Virus record (IMG/VR): IMGVR_UViG_3300036770_002711
Span: 1-20,850 of that record
Length of the DNA stretch: 20,850 nt
Direction: 5' to 3' (one strand)
Source of the DNA: a virus
Under the pieces are notes generated by a model. It made no database searches, had not been told where the DNA came from, and worked only from the letters and a program-made list of their open reading frames with translations. A program made the translations under genes and the position numbers. Below, piece by piece: positions 1-7,840 of the stretch. Numbering within the stretch: the stretch's first letter is position 1; every line of letters starts with the position of its first letter.

Positions 1-278
1 GACGCGTCATAAAGTGCGGTATGCGTTACCGTTCCCCATGAACCCGTGGCGGTTGGAAACTCAACGGCTGATGTGTTGGCTGCGGCTGATCCCGATACCG
101 TAAACGCCATGGATTGGCGCAGATAGCCGTTGCCAGACACTTCATTGCTTGAGCCTGACTCGCCAGGGTCAGCGGTAAACAGGCCCACATAAATGGTGGC
201 AGGCGCCGAATAGGCTGATCCGCCAAATACATGGTCGAGCACTTTGTTTTCGAGATAGTCGGAGAATGAATTAGCCAT
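1..278 (-). CDS. Tail fibre-like structural protein (partial, C-terminus outside window)
   Basis: Reading leftwards from an ATG at 278-276 gives an open frame of 92 codons that runs off the window. It begins MANSFSDYLENKVLDHVFGG, followed by a YVGLFTADPGESGSSNE stretch and GNGYLRQSMAF. Small phage structural proteins that begin with a helix ending in DHVFGG and continue with a Y(V/L)GL(F/S)T.DP strand are common beside tail genes and are usually called tail fibre or tail proteins; the exact role is not established. The start follows the adaptor stop by three bases, with a GGGG run just upstream as a possible ribosome binding site. The function is inferred from this resemblance and from its position after the head-tail adaptor. 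Confidence 0.75.
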   Translation of the reverse strand, partial: MANSFSDYLENKVLDHVFGGSAYSAPATIYVGLFTADPGESGSSNEVSGNGYLRQSMAFTVSGSAAANTSAVEFPTATGSWGTVTHTALYDA

Positions 279-281
279 GGA

Positions 282-908
282 TTACCCCATTGGTTTGGCG
301 CGAACGCGTGGCGTTGTTCCGCTGTAATTGGCGCGTTCTTGCTCAAGTTTCACGGCCTCAATGCCACGTTCATAAATGGCACTCCAAACGGGAATGCGCG
401 AGTCATCTTGCAAGTAAGGCGCTGATTGCAGCAGTGCGCCATATAGGTAAAGGTCAGGGTGTTTGGTCAGCAACCAGTTGGTTGTATTGCTATCAGACAA
501 CGCGGCGATCTTGCCGTAATACGTCATCTGAACTTGCGTCGTATCCGTTCCAGGCGATGGCACAACTTTGAACGTGTCACCGATAATCGTGTAGTAACGC
601 GGCGTGCCAGCCGCCGAAAAGTAACGCGTATAAAAATCATCGCTTTGTTCATCGCTCAAAAACTCCAACTTGGTTGGCGTTGTTGTGAGCAACACAAGAT
701 TTTCCATTTGCAGAAAATCGGATGGCAGTTGCGTGTATTCGGTATCAAGGGTGGCGTTGGCCCGCACAATCATTTGGCGCACGCGCACGGTTCGATTGAA
801 CTCGGCTTCCGCCAACGTGATGAAGTCGGCAATGACGGAAGTCAGATCGGACCGATTCAACCAATCGGCAATCGACGTTTTAAGTTGTGCGTAAGTGCCA
901 AGCGCCAT
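282..908 (-). CDS. Head-tail adaptor (SU10 adaptor-like)
   Basis: A 208-residue protein with the features of the short helical adaptor proteins that sit below the portal in short-tailed phages. The N-terminal half is helical (LKTSIADWLNR, then FITLAEAEFNRTVR), the typical opening of the family. It is followed by a mixed strand region (YTQLPSDFLQMENL, PRYYTIIGDTFKVVP, VQMTYYGKI) and a C-terminal helix (LYLYGALLQSAPYLQDD). This order matches the SU10-adaptor/gp11-like family. It lies downstream of the portal, scaffold and capsid genes and directly upstream of a tail gene, as expected. The ATG at 908 is two bases after the stop of the glycosyltransferase gene. The family call is from recognition, not from a search. 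Confidence 0.82.
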   Translation of the reverse strand: MALGTYAQLKTSIADWLNRSDLTSVIADFITLAEAEFNRTVRVRQMIVRANATLDTEYTQLPSDFLQMENLVLLTTTPTKLEFLSDEQSDDFYTRYFSAAGTPRYYTIIGDTFKVVPSPGTDTTQVQMTYYGKIAALSDSNTTNWLLTKHPDLYLYGALLQSAPYLQDDSRIPVWSAIYERGIEAVKLEQERANYSGTTPRVRAKPMG

Positions 909-910
909 GA

Positions 911-1621
911 TCAGGCAGCGTCCTTTTTGCGAAGTTCGGTTTTAAGACCGATTGATGCTCGATAAGCATCCTCTTGAGGACGGATTGCCCAGGTGTGCTG
1001 ATGCTTGTATTCCCAGGTTCCAATGTGTCCAATGTGCTTGGACAGGTCATGATCAATATACAACGGAATCTGATTGTCGCGCAATAACTTGCAAAAGTAT
1101 ATGTCTTCGCCCATGTAGCCTTTAGCCGCCACATCCCATGGCGTAGCGAACCAAGGCATCTCAATAGCGCGAAACACGTTCGTGTCAATCATCATGACGC
1201 CAGTGCCTACAGCATCAACCTGCTCAACGCCCGTGTCTTGCTCGCCCGTGTAGACAGGAACCTTGCGCTGTGTCTCTGGATCATAGTTCGCGGCCGTTGG
1301 CCCCACTGGCATTCGCCTGCGCGGGCAGTTGGCGGCAACCACTAACAAGTCACGGTCAAGCAATTGCTTGATGGTGTCTTGCGGGAAACGCATGTCGCTA
1401 TCAATAAACAACACCACGTCAGCGTTGTTTTCCATGGCGGTCATCACCAATTCTGAACGCTGGCTTACAAGAAGCGTTCCCTTGCTAATGTTTACATTCA
1501 CCACGTCATGCGGATTGTGCGCAACGTGAAACGCCACAGCGTTCACAAGATCAAATGCAAAGTCTGAATGCACTTCGTCCCTCGCAGGGACGCATACACT
1601 GATGATCCGTTTCTTATCCAT
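911..1621 (-). CDS. GT-A fold glycosyltransferase-like protein
   Basis: A 236-residue protein of the GT2-like nucleotide-sugar transferase fold. The N-terminus is a beta strand (IISVCVPARDEV), followed by VSQRSELVMTAMENNADVVLFIDSDMRFP. The DSD at residues 74-76 is the metal and nucleotide-sugar binding DxD motif, preceded by the usual hydrophobic strand. A glycine-rich VGTGVMMI strand and GEDIYFCK near residue 170 supply the acceptor-side acidic motif common in the family. The start ATG overlaps the preceding stop in TAATG, so translation is probably coupled. Glycosyltransferases set among head genes are frequent in environmental phages; the acceptor could be a virion protein, a host glycan or DNA, and the sequence does not decide. 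Confidence 0.8.
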   Translation of the reverse strand: MDKKRIISVCVPARDEVHSDFAFDLVNAVAFHVAHNPHDVVNVNISKGTLLVSQRSELVMTAMENNADVVLFIDSDMRFPQDTIKQLLDRDLLVVAANCPRRRMPVGPTAANYDPETQRKVPVYTGEQDTGVEQVDAVGTGVMMIDTNVFRAIEMPWFATPWDVAAKGYMGEDIYFCKLLRDNQIPLYIDHDLSKHIGHIGTWEYKHQHTWAIRPQEDAYRASIGLKTELRKKDAA

Positions 1622-1941
1622 TACACCCTTCCTGGTCGAGTCCTGAAAAATCGGTTGTCGGGATCATTGAGCCACTTCTTAAAATCTTTTTCTGTGCGCG
1701 TGATGCCCTTGCTCACCAAGTCCATGTAGATGTTCATGGGGATGGATGCAACCTGTACGCCAAGACCTTCACCGTTCCACCTAGCGCGTTCGTCGATGGA
1801 TGCAAACTGTGCCTTGTTGGTTTCAACAATGGGTGTTGCGTCTTGGATTGTTTCAATCACCGCTGTGTCTGTGGCCTCGTCGTAATGCCAAATGCGCGTT
1901 AGGCCAAGAAGTGGATCATGCTCGAAAAGTTTTGATTCCAT
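1621..1941 (-). CDS. Small conserved phage protein downstream of capsid gene
   Basis: A 106-residue protein of unknown function. It begins MESKLFEHDPLLGLTRIWHY, then a predicted strand-turn-strand (DTAVIETIQDATPIVETNKAQF) and a helical C-terminal part rich in K, D and R (TRTEKDFKKWLNDPDNRFF). Proteins with an F-(D/E)HDP...TR opening and an IET.QD..P..E.NK motif recur beside capsid genes of short-tailed phages, and their role is not known to me. It ends in TAATG overlap with the glycosyltransferase start. Its ATG lies only two bases beyond the T-tract of an intrinsic terminator, and no clear Shine-Dalgarno sequence is free upstream except the purines inside the hairpin. Expression is therefore probably low compared with the capsid gene. 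Confidence 0.75.
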   Translation of the reverse strand: MESKLFEHDPLLGLTRIWHYDEATDTAVIETIQDATPIVETNKAQFASIDERARWNGEGLGVQVASIPMNIYMDLVSKGITRTEKDFKKWLNDPDNRFFRTRPGRV

Positions 1942-1943
1942 GT

Positions 1944-1970
1944 AAAAACGGGAGCGTTTCCGCCCCCGTT
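1944..1970 (-). terminator. Intrinsic terminator after the major capsid gene
   Basis: On the minus strand a ten-pair stem (AACGGGGGCG against CGCTCCCGTT, one G-T pair) closes a GAAA tetraloop and is followed by TTTTT. It starts 13 bases after the capsid stop codon. The T-tract ends two bases before the next start codon, so any transcript for the following genes must read through it. Confidence 0.9.
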
Positions 1971-1982
1971 CCTTGTTGCTGG

Positions 1983-2942
1983 TTAGGTCGAAAGGTCAGC
2001 CGCCAAACCGTGTGCCTTCTCGTTGTAAATGGCAAGGCCATATTCAGCGAGCAGCAAGCGCTTTTCAGCATCACCCGTTGTTGCAAGCTCGACTTGCTGG
2101 AATGGACGAAGGAAATGCACACCGGCGTAATCAGGTGACAGCACAAACGCGTCACGATCACGCTGGAAACGGTTAGGAACAATGTTGACTTGTCCAAAGT
2201 CACCAACATAAACATCAGCCGCGCCAATGATCTGCGCTTGCTTGCCAGCAGGCACATCACGATAGCGCGTTGCGATACCGTTGAAGCCAGAAACAACTTG
2301 CTTGTTCTTGGCACCAACCATCACAATCGAAGGATCGCCGCCCTGCTCCCACACTTTCTGAAGCACATTCTTGAGAATGGTTTCAGTGAATGCACGGGTT
2401 ACGCCATCGCTGCGATCATCGTTAGGCAGCGTGGTGTAAACAGGATCAGCACCGTTCGTACCCTTGTCGGTGTTGGTTTTGATGAACGCGAGCAACGATC
2501 CGGTTTTCTGGGCCGTTGTCGAATCACCAGCGGATGCTGCCTGGTTAGCCAGCATGATGGTTTCCATATCACGCTTCAGTTCAGCCGCACGCTTTGCCAA
2601 CTGGTAGGCCAACTCTGACTTGCGGCCTGCTTTGTTGACAGCCTCAACCGTACCGGAGATCACCACAGTCTTACGGCTGATCTGTGTGTAGTTGGTTAGT
2701 TGAACGGTTGGCGTTACAGCGTCAAACGTGGAAATGTCATCACCTTGCAGTTGCGCGTTTGCGGTCGTGTTGTCCGCCAACGTGTCTGTCTGCCACTGAA
2801 ACAGCGTGTTGCTAGCTGTACCGCGTCCAATGTTGTTCATGAACGGTGTGGTTTCAGGACTGATGTTGTAAATCTGATTGCTTAAGTCCTCACGAATACC
2901 CTTTGCAGAGTAAGTAAGGAAGGTATTTGATGCGATAGTCAT
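1983..2942 (-). CDS. Major capsid protein (SU10-like, DUF5309 type)
   Basis: A 319-residue HK97-fold-type coat protein. The opening (TYSAKGIREDLSNQIYNISP, then PFMNNIGRGTASNTLFQWQTDTL) is the hallmark of the SU10 major head protein family: ETTPF..NIG followed by a WQTD strand. The middle contains NYTQISRKTVVISGTVEAV and a long charged helix (ELAYQLAKRAAELKRDMETI), the expected spine helix. The C-terminal half carries VQQVWEQGG-like and DVYVGDFGQVNIVPNRF stretches also typical of the family. It follows the scaffold gene by eleven bases with an AAGGA ribosome binding site eight bases before ATG, and is followed by a strong terminator, as suits a very abundant product. Confidence 0.92.
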   Translation of the reverse strand: MTIASNTFLTYSAKGIREDLSNQIYNISPETTPFMNNIGRGTASNTLFQWQTDTLADNTTANAQLQGDDISTFDAVTPTVQLTNYTQISRKTVVISGTVEAVNKAGRKSELAYQLAKRAAELKRDMETIMLANQAASAGDSTTAQKTGSLLAFIKTNTDKGTNGADPVYTTLPNDDRSDGVTRAFTETILKNVLQKVWEQGGDPSIVMVGAKNKQVVSGFNGIATRYRDVPAGKQAQIIGAADVYVGDFGQVNIVPNRFQRDRDAFVLSPDYAGVHFLRPFQQVELATTGDAEKRLLLAEYGLAIYNEKAHGLAADLST

Positions 2943-2953
2943 TTGGGTTTCCT

Positions 2954-3970
2954 TTAGATAAGATGTTCAAACAGTTTGGCAGCGTCACGAACGTTGCCGG
3001 TTTTTGCAAGGCGCTGTTTGGCTCGGACTACTTCGCTCGTTGAAACCTTCGCGGCTTTTGGATTCCCTGGTGCAATGATCTTGGCTTGCTGCACTGCTGG
3101 CGGCTTAGGCTTAATGGTTGCCTGTTTTGCCGCAATGCGGTCGTACAACATTGCTTTACGAAGCAATTTGACAACGCGGTGATCAGCCACGCCTTTCAAA
3201 TCTTCTTCCTTAAAGCCTTCCTTCAAACCAAATTCAATAAGAGCCGCCTTTTCGGATTTCGCTGTGTCAGCGTTTTTCCATTCTGGGATAGCCTCCACAA
3301 GAAGTTGTGCTTCTTGCTCAAGCTTGGCTTTCATTGATCGTTGCACTTCGGCCTGCTGCAACTGGTTCAAACGTTGGAGTTCGGCCTGTGATGCCGCCAA
3401 TTTCTCATTACGCTGACGTTGCAACTCGGTTTGCCGCACCCATTCAATTGGATCGTCTCTGTATAGACTCTCCATATCAATCGGGTTTTCCTGTTGCTGT
3501 TGGAGTTGCGATTGCAACGCCGTAAGCAATTGAGCGTAAGTCTGCCGCTCTTCGCGCACCGCGTTCAGCTCGGCTTCAGCGGCCTTGCGCTGTTCAGCCA
3601 ATGCTTGCGTTTTGCGCGTGTAATCAGCCGTTCGCTGGTAACCGTTGATCAACTCATTGAGTTCAACCTCTTGTTCCTTGCCATCAATTTTGACGGTGAA
3701 CTTCGGTGGCTCGCTGGATTGCTCTGGTTCTTGAGCGTCTTCGTCTGATTCGCTCGATGCTTCAACGTCTTCGGACCCTTCGCCTTGCTCTTCCGCGTCT
3801 GTCTCTACATCGCCAACATCATCGGATTCGGCCTGCGCCTCGTCCGTTTGCGCCTGGGCTTCTGTTTGTTCTCCGGGTTCGGCAAACATCGACTCAAAGG
3901 CTTTGGCGGCTTGCGCCACCGTCATCCCCGCTGTGCTTTCGCTTTCAACGGTTGCTAAATTGTCACTCAT
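2954..3970 (-). CDS. Capsid scaffolding protein
   Basis: A 338-residue protein with the composition and position of an internal scaffold. Residues about 25-90 are extremely acidic (runs of E, D, Q and S), residues 90-115 form a short folded segment (KFTVKIDGKEQEVELNELI), and residues 115-230 are a long Q/E/R-rich coiled coil with QLQQQQ. The C-terminus is basic and ends in a helix (EVVRAKQRLAKTGNVRDAAK), which in scaffolds contacts the coat protein. It lies directly upstream of the major capsid gene, the conserved position. No protease signature is present. The KFTVKIDGKE..V segment also occurs in many phage scaffolds of this kind. Confidence 0.88.
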   Translation of the reverse strand: MSDNLATVESESTAGMTVAQAAKAFESMFAEPGEQTEAQAQTDEAQAESDDVGDVETDAEEQGEGSEDVEASSESDEDAQEPEQSSEPPKFTVKIDGKEQEVELNELINGYQRTADYTRKTQALAEQRKAAEAELNAVREERQTYAQLLTALQSQLQQQQENPIDMESLYRDDPIEWVRQTELQRQRNEKLAASQAELQRLNQLQQAEVQRSMKAKLEQEAQLLVEAIPEWKNADTAKSEKAALIEFGLKEGFKEEDLKGVADHRVVKLLRKAMLYDRIAAKQATIKPKPPAVQQAKIIAPGNPKAAKVSTSEVVRAKQRLAKTGNVRDAAKLFEHLI

Positions 3971-3983
3971 TTATTGCGCTCCA

Positions 3984-4244
3984 TCAAGTTTTGGTCAGTT
4001 TCCGCTGGCGATCAGCCGCCATGCGGGTCAACGTACCGCTGGTTATCACGCTTCCAAAGTAAGTTTGAAGACGGTCCATGGCTTTGAAGTCATGAAAGAT
4101 CGCCTCTCGATGCTTGGCATCTTCGGAGTGCGTCCACTCTTCAAACAGAGATTCTCTAATCTGCTGCCACGCCTCTTGGTAAAGCGTGGAACTAATGATT
4201 CGTTCGGCTTCCTGCGCTCTGCGTATTTTTTCGTCGTTGGTCAT
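3984..4244 (-). CDS. Small helical protein between portal and scaffold
   Basis: An 86-residue, mostly helical, charged protein (EKIRRAQEAERIISSTLYQE, then a helix with EEWTHSEDAKHREAIFHDF). The first ATG overlaps the portal stop as ATGA, which makes the start secure. The position between portal and scaffold is shared by small proteins of unknown role in related phages, where a part in head assembly is likely but unproven. I do not recognise a named domain. Confidence 0.75.
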   Translation of the reverse strand: MTNDEKIRRAQEAERIISSTLYQEAWQQIRESLFEEWTHSEDAKHREAIFHDFKAMDRLQTYFGSVITSGTLTRMAADRQRKLTKT

Positions 4245-6385
4245 TGCATGGGTTGCGCCGCTGTCACGGCTTGTTGCGCCTGGTTGATTGCTTGCATCTG
4301 TAATCGTTCACGGTCCATGGCAACTCTGGCATCGATCTCTGCTTGCGTTGCCGCTAAGTTAACTTGATACTTTAACTCCATTTCCTGACGTTTCAGGATG
4401 CCATCTTGCGCAATGCGATCACGTTCACGATCATCTGCGCGGATCATCTTCTCGCGCTCCAATGCAAGTTCGGCGGCTTTCTTTTGAATGTCAGCTTGAA
4501 TGCTTTGGATTTGCACTTGCGCCAAGGCTTGTGTCGGATCTGGCTGCGGTTGTTGCGGTGGCGGTGAAAAGTCCATCGGCAATTGATTGAAAAATTGCGT
4601 CGAGTCTTTGTATCCCGCCATCTCTACTAGCTTGGCTAACGTGTTGGCGTATTGACCAACCGTCACAATCGGATTGTTAACGCCAAGCGTTTGAAGCAAC
4701 TGCTCTTGCTTACCCGCTATAGCTTGCAAAAATTGCACTTTCTCATCAATGCCGCCAGTGCCTAGACCAACGTTCACACTAACGTCCATCAAGGCATCCC
4801 AGCCACGCGGATCAACCTGCACCCATTGGTTCCGCAAACGGATGACGCGTGGCTTGTCTTGGTGGCGCGTAATCAGGCGCAGCAATCCTTTGAATAATCG
4901 CTTCATGCCGATTTCAGAAAACACGCGAGCGATCAGTTCAATGTGTTGCTGTGCAGCCTGTACAGTAGCTTGTACCGCTAGCTTAGTTGTCGATTGCAGC
5001 GCGTCAGCGTTCAAACCCATGGAGGCTTTGGACATGCCAGTGCGTGCTTCTTTCACCTGATCCATGTACTCCATCATCGGAAAGGCTTGCCCGCCAACGA
5101 ATGGCGTGGTAAACGGCTGCACCATACCAGGCGCACGCATTCTGATGATGGCGCCGTTTTCGTTATTCAGTACATCATCAAGATTGACCTGGCCTTCGAC
5201 CACGCCTGTGCGCGGATGAATGGATTGCGCCAATGAGTCAAGCATATTGCGCAAGATCACTGACTTGATGCGTTGAATGTCCATGGTTACATCAGCCGTG
5301 GACATACCAAAAAGCGTATGCGGTTCAGGATCAGGACAGAAATAAGCAAAGGGAACATCATCTGCCGGATCGTTGGCAACGATCTTGTAAGACGGACCCA
5401 TGGTGCAAATCTTGCGAAGTTCCGCCACGCCATCGCCGTCTTGGTCAATTTTTATATAACTTTCGGTATAAAGCACACGGCGTTGCGCAGGATTGTTGGC
5501 AGACTCACCAAACATCATTTGCGCAGGATTACGCGCAATCCGCTCAATGTTTGTGTCGAGTTCGTCTTCGCCTGTATTGGACTCAACCAATTCTTGGTCA
5601 TAACCCATGGCGACCAACTCAGACACGGTGGCAAGTTTCCTATGCGCCACAATGTCTGCGTCTTCAAGCGTTCGCGCTCTACGGTCAACAATGAACTCTT
5701 CAGGTGCCAGGCTTTCAACACGGAAACGCTTGGTGATGACTTTGCGGCTCACCGTTACGTCGTGAATCATTACAGTTGGCGTCAGTTGCTGGCCGGTCAA
5801 CGGATCGATCACGGGCGGCGGCGCTGACGGGTCTTCGGCGGACATTAAATCCACCATCTCAACGTTTTCCTGGCCAAGAATCAAGGACAGTTGCGCGTCA
5901 TCAAGACCGCTGTAACTTTCGTTTTTAACTTCGATGTGCTCATCAACCCACCACTTACAAACGCCTGTCTTGCGTACCAAAGCGTCTTTGAAGATGGAGT
6001 GAAACAGCACAAAGCCATTGTTGTCTTCGTTCAAGATATAGCGCACATAGTCCGTGGCCTGCTCTGCCATCGGCGCATCTTCCATGCTGCGCGGCACATA
6101 CTGAACAACGTTCTCGGATGAAAAGAAAATGCGCATGAGGCTAGGCAAAATGGCCTGCACTGTGTCGCGCACGTCCATCGATACAACCTGGCTGCGCCCC
6201 TCTTCTTCATCGCCAAACGGATCGCCAAAATAGTATTCCGTGGCGCGTGCACGAAGGTTGCCAATCTCTAAGTCAATGAAATTGGTGGCATCAACAAGTT
6301 CAGCCGCAACAATGGCCTGAACCTCTGTTTCGTCCATGGGTTCACCGGACTTGATGCCGGTAGCAAGGTTCATTTCAACGTCCAT
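4241..6385 (-). CDS. Portal protein
   Basis: A 714-residue portal, the dodecameric ring at the capsid vertex through which DNA is packaged. The N-terminal part (FIDLEIGNLRARATEYYFGD, then SMDVRDTVQAILPSLMRIFF and FKDALVRKTGVCKWW) is characteristic of the large portals of SU10-like and other short-tailed phages. The core contains ESYIKIDQDGDGVAELRKI and IKSVILRNMLDSLAQ followed by the MSKASMGLNADALQSTTKLA segment, all familiar from this family. The last 130 residues are a Q/A/E-rich helix (a possible barrel reaching into the head, as in P22). The ATG at 6385 directly follows the stop of the preceding gene, with AAGGG upstream. Length and position next to scaffold and capsid genes support the call. 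Confidence 0.93.
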   Translation of the reverse strand: MDVEMNLATGIKSGEPMDETEVQAIVAAELVDATNFIDLEIGNLRARATEYYFGDPFGDEEEGRSQVVSMDVRDTVQAILPSLMRIFFSSENVVQYVPRSMEDAPMAEQATDYVRYILNEDNNGFVLFHSIFKDALVRKTGVCKWWVDEHIEVKNESYSGLDDAQLSLILGQENVEMVDLMSAEDPSAPPPVIDPLTGQQLTPTVMIHDVTVSRKVITKRFRVESLAPEEFIVDRRARTLEDADIVAHRKLATVSELVAMGYDQELVESNTGEDELDTNIERIARNPAQMMFGESANNPAQRRVLYTESYIKIDQDGDGVAELRKICTMGPSYKIVANDPADDVPFAYFCPDPEPHTLFGMSTADVTMDIQRIKSVILRNMLDSLAQSIHPRTGVVEGQVNLDDVLNNENGAIIRMRAPGMVQPFTTPFVGGQAFPMMEYMDQVKEARTGMSKASMGLNADALQSTTKLAVQATVQAAQQHIELIARVFSEIGMKRLFKGLLRLITRHQDKPRVIRLRNQWVQVDPRGWDALMDVSVNVGLGTGGIDEKVQFLQAIAGKQEQLLQTLGVNNPIVTVGQYANTLAKLVEMAGYKDSTQFFNQLPMDFSPPPQQPQPDPTQALAQVQIQSIQADIQKKAAELALEREKMIRADDRERDRIAQDGILKRQEMELKYQVNLAATQAEIDARVAMDRERLQMQAINQAQQAVTAAQPMQ

Positions 6386-6682
6386 TTACTTACCCTTATT
6401 TCTTGCGCTAATGGCTTTGGCTTTTGCTCGTGCATCGGCTTTGCTTGATGCACCCCAAGCCTTTAGGCTTAACAAAAGTCTCGTTGGTTCGCCATTTTTG
6501 TATTCTGGACCGGGCATATTGCCCATTCTCGCAAGAAAACTGGCGCGTCTTGGGTTATCTCCAGATTTCACAGGCGCTTTTAACGTGCCGCCTGTTTCTG
6601 CTTTGTACGATGCGCGGCCTTTGGCGTTCAATCCACCACTTGGACTTTGGCCTTCTTTACGCTGCCACGCCGGCGTTTTCAT
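6386..6682 (-). CDS. Small basic DUF6321-like protein
   Basis: A 98-residue very basic protein starting MKTPAWQRKEGQSPSGGLNA. The block TPAWQRKEG..P.GGLN.KGR.SY....GG.LKAPV is the hallmark of phage DUF6321 proteins, which have no assigned function. A TTG one codon earlier also opens the frame, but the ATG at 6682 overlaps the preceding stop in TGATG and is the better start. The C-terminus (SKADARAKAKAISARNKGK) is a lysine/alanine helix that could bind nucleic acid; this is inference. It directly precedes the portal gene. Confidence 0.78.
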   Translation of the reverse strand: MKTPAWQRKEGQSPSGGLNAKGRASYKAETGGTLKAPVKSGDNPRRASFLARMGNMPGPEYKNGEPTRLLLSLKAWGASSKADARAKAKAISARNKGK

Positions 6683-7146
6683 CAATCTTCCTCACGCATA
6701 AAGTTAACGCGCTGAAACTCAACGGCTTCGCGCTGGCGGCGTGAGTTCATCATCGATGTAATAGGCCCGCCAACCAACCAGGCGTCGCATGTGCGTGCCG
6801 CTGCACACTTAAAGTGGAATAGTTCGCAGTAACCAAGATCAGCGGCGTCTTGCACCGCCATCTCTAAGTCTTCGTTCTCTTCGCTTTCGCCTTCTTCGTC
6901 GCTTTCACCCTCCATACCGCCTGTGATGCACTCAATCATTTCAGGCGTTTGGATAAAGGCTGCGCAGTTACCGCAACGCATGGACTTGGCTTGCGCTAAG
7001 TCCGTGTTCCATGTTTCGGCTTTGGCGTTCCAGAATTCACGGTTAGGCAATTCAGGATTAGCAGGTCCATAACCCACATTAGCAAACGCCCAATTGCGAT
7101 GCTTTAAGTTCGCAACCGGGTCTTTAGTTTCAATAGGGCATTCCAT
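6682..7146 (-). CDS. Cysteine-containing phage protein of unknown function
   Basis: A 154-residue protein. It has a CGNCAAF pair, an acidic linker of about 20 residues (GGMEGESDEEGESEENEDLE) and a second cysteine group (YCELFHFKCAAARTCDAW). The spacing C-x2-C ... C-x6-C-x5-C resembles the metal-binding cysteine layouts seen in high-potential-iron-like or zinc-stabilised phage proteins, but I cannot assign a family. A GTG one codon upstream of the ATG extends the frame; the ATG at 7146 overlaps the preceding stop as TGATG and is preferred. It belongs to the string of small genes upstream of the portal. Confidence 0.72.
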   Translation of the reverse strand: MECPIETKDPVANLKHRNWAFANVGYGPANPELPNREFWNAKAETWNTDLAQAKSMRCGNCAAFIQTPEMIECITGGMEGESDEEGESEENEDLEMAVQDAADLGYCELFHFKCAAARTCDAWLVGGPITSMMNSRRQREAVEFQRVNFMREED

Positions 7147-7304
7147 CACTTTTTCTTCGCTTTACCGGCCTCGGATAGCGCAATGGCCATGGCCTGCTTA
7201 GGGTTTGTCACTTCCGGCCCTTTCTTACTACCGGAATGCAACTTGCCCGCTTTGTACTCGCGCATGACTTTGGAGATTTTCTTCTCGGCCTTGGTCTTTT
7301 TCAT
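7146..7304 (-). CDS. DUF6496-like microprotein
   Basis: A 52-residue basic protein read from ATG at 7304 to TGA at 7146. It contains KVMREYKAGKLHSGSKKGPE followed by NPKQAMAIALSEAGKAKKK. The pattern KVM.E(F/Y)K.G.L.SGSK.GP.V...KQA.AIALSEA is diagnostic of DUF6496, a family of unknown function found in bacteria and phages. A second ATG one codon upstream is also possible, but the one at 7304 forms a TGATG overlap with the stop of the preceding gene. It is shorter than 60 codons and easily missed by automatic gene calling. Confidence 0.85.
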   Translation of the reverse strand: MKKTKAEKKISKVMREYKAGKLHSGSKKGPEVTNPKQAMAIALSEAGKAKKK

Positions 7305-7636
7305 CATGATGGCAGTATGTCCGTGATGGTGACGTGAAAAGTGTGGCTATGACCCGAAATAATGGCAACTTTGTCGCCGGGATTGACCGCCACATACTCA
7401 GTTTGATAGGCAGGAATAATAGGATCATCAACTGTTGCAGTTGGGTTTTCGCCTGCTTTGAAATGCAAGTGCCTGCCATCATCGGAACCATTGGAAACAC
7501 GCATAAGCGTTACGCCGGTTGCAGCGGCGTGCGATTGCTGGCTTGCGTCTGACGTTGTAAGCATCGTCGTTGTGCCAAAGCGACCAATAACTTCAGGCCA
7601 CAAATGACCGGCTGAATCGCGTGCTTGCTTGCTCAT
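7304..7636 (-). CDS. Small beta-rich phage protein, function unknown
   Basis: A 110-residue protein predicted to be mostly beta strand: VTLMRVSNGSDDGRHLHFKA, then an IIPAYQTEYVAVNPGDKVAIISG stretch. The layout of alternating strands ending in E-Y/F-V..V.PGDK.A.ISG is seen in small phage virion-associated beta-sandwich proteins, so a capsid or tail accessory role is possible; I do not recognise a named family. The start ATG overlaps the preceding stop as ATGA and the stop overlaps the next gene as TGATG, so it is part of one translational chain. Confidence 0.72.
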   Translation of the reverse strand: MSKQARDSAGHLWPEVIGRFGTTTMLTTSDASQQSHAAATGVTLMRVSNGSDDGRHLHFKAGENPTATVDDPIIPAYQTEYVAVNPGDKVAIISGHSHTFHVTITDILPS

Positions 7637-7797
7637 TTTTTAGACCTTGCAGCACGCATATTGTCAACGAGATTAGGGTATGGCCTTCCAGCGGATTTCG
7701 CCATGGCTTTGGCGCTGGCTTTTTCCTTCTTGGATAACGGTTCGCTCTTGCCCAATGACTTTGGACGTGCCTTATCCCACACTGGCTTTGCTTTCAT
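7633..7797 (-). CDS. Small basic phage protein with GRPYPNLVDN motif
   Basis: A 54-residue protein from ATG at 7797 to TGA at 7633. The sequence opens MKAKPVWDKARPKSLGKSEP and ends KASAKAMAKSAGRPYPNLVD followed by NMRAARSKK. Short phage proteins ending KASAKA.AK.AGRPYPNLVDN recur in environmental phages; their role is unknown. It is lysine and alanine rich. AGGGG lies about eight bases before the ATG, but partly within a small CCCC/GGGG hairpin, so initiation may be weakened. The stop overlaps the next start as ATGA. Confidence 0.82.
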   Translation of the reverse strand: MKAKPVWDKARPKSLGKSEPLSKKEKASAKAMAKSAGRPYPNLVDNMRAARSKK

Positions 7798-7840
7798 GTC
7801 AGCACCCCTATTTGGGGGCCGACACTAGCACACTCACGCA

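Noticed and set aside
459-965. Plus-strand open frame of 168 codons
   Set aside because: Antisense to the adaptor and glycosyltransferase genes, with a composition that mirrors them; no domain is seen.
5273-5827. Plus-strand open frame of 184 codons
   Set aside because: It lies wholly inside the portal gene in antisense, has no family resemblance and no credible ribosome binding site; a shadow of the portal codons.
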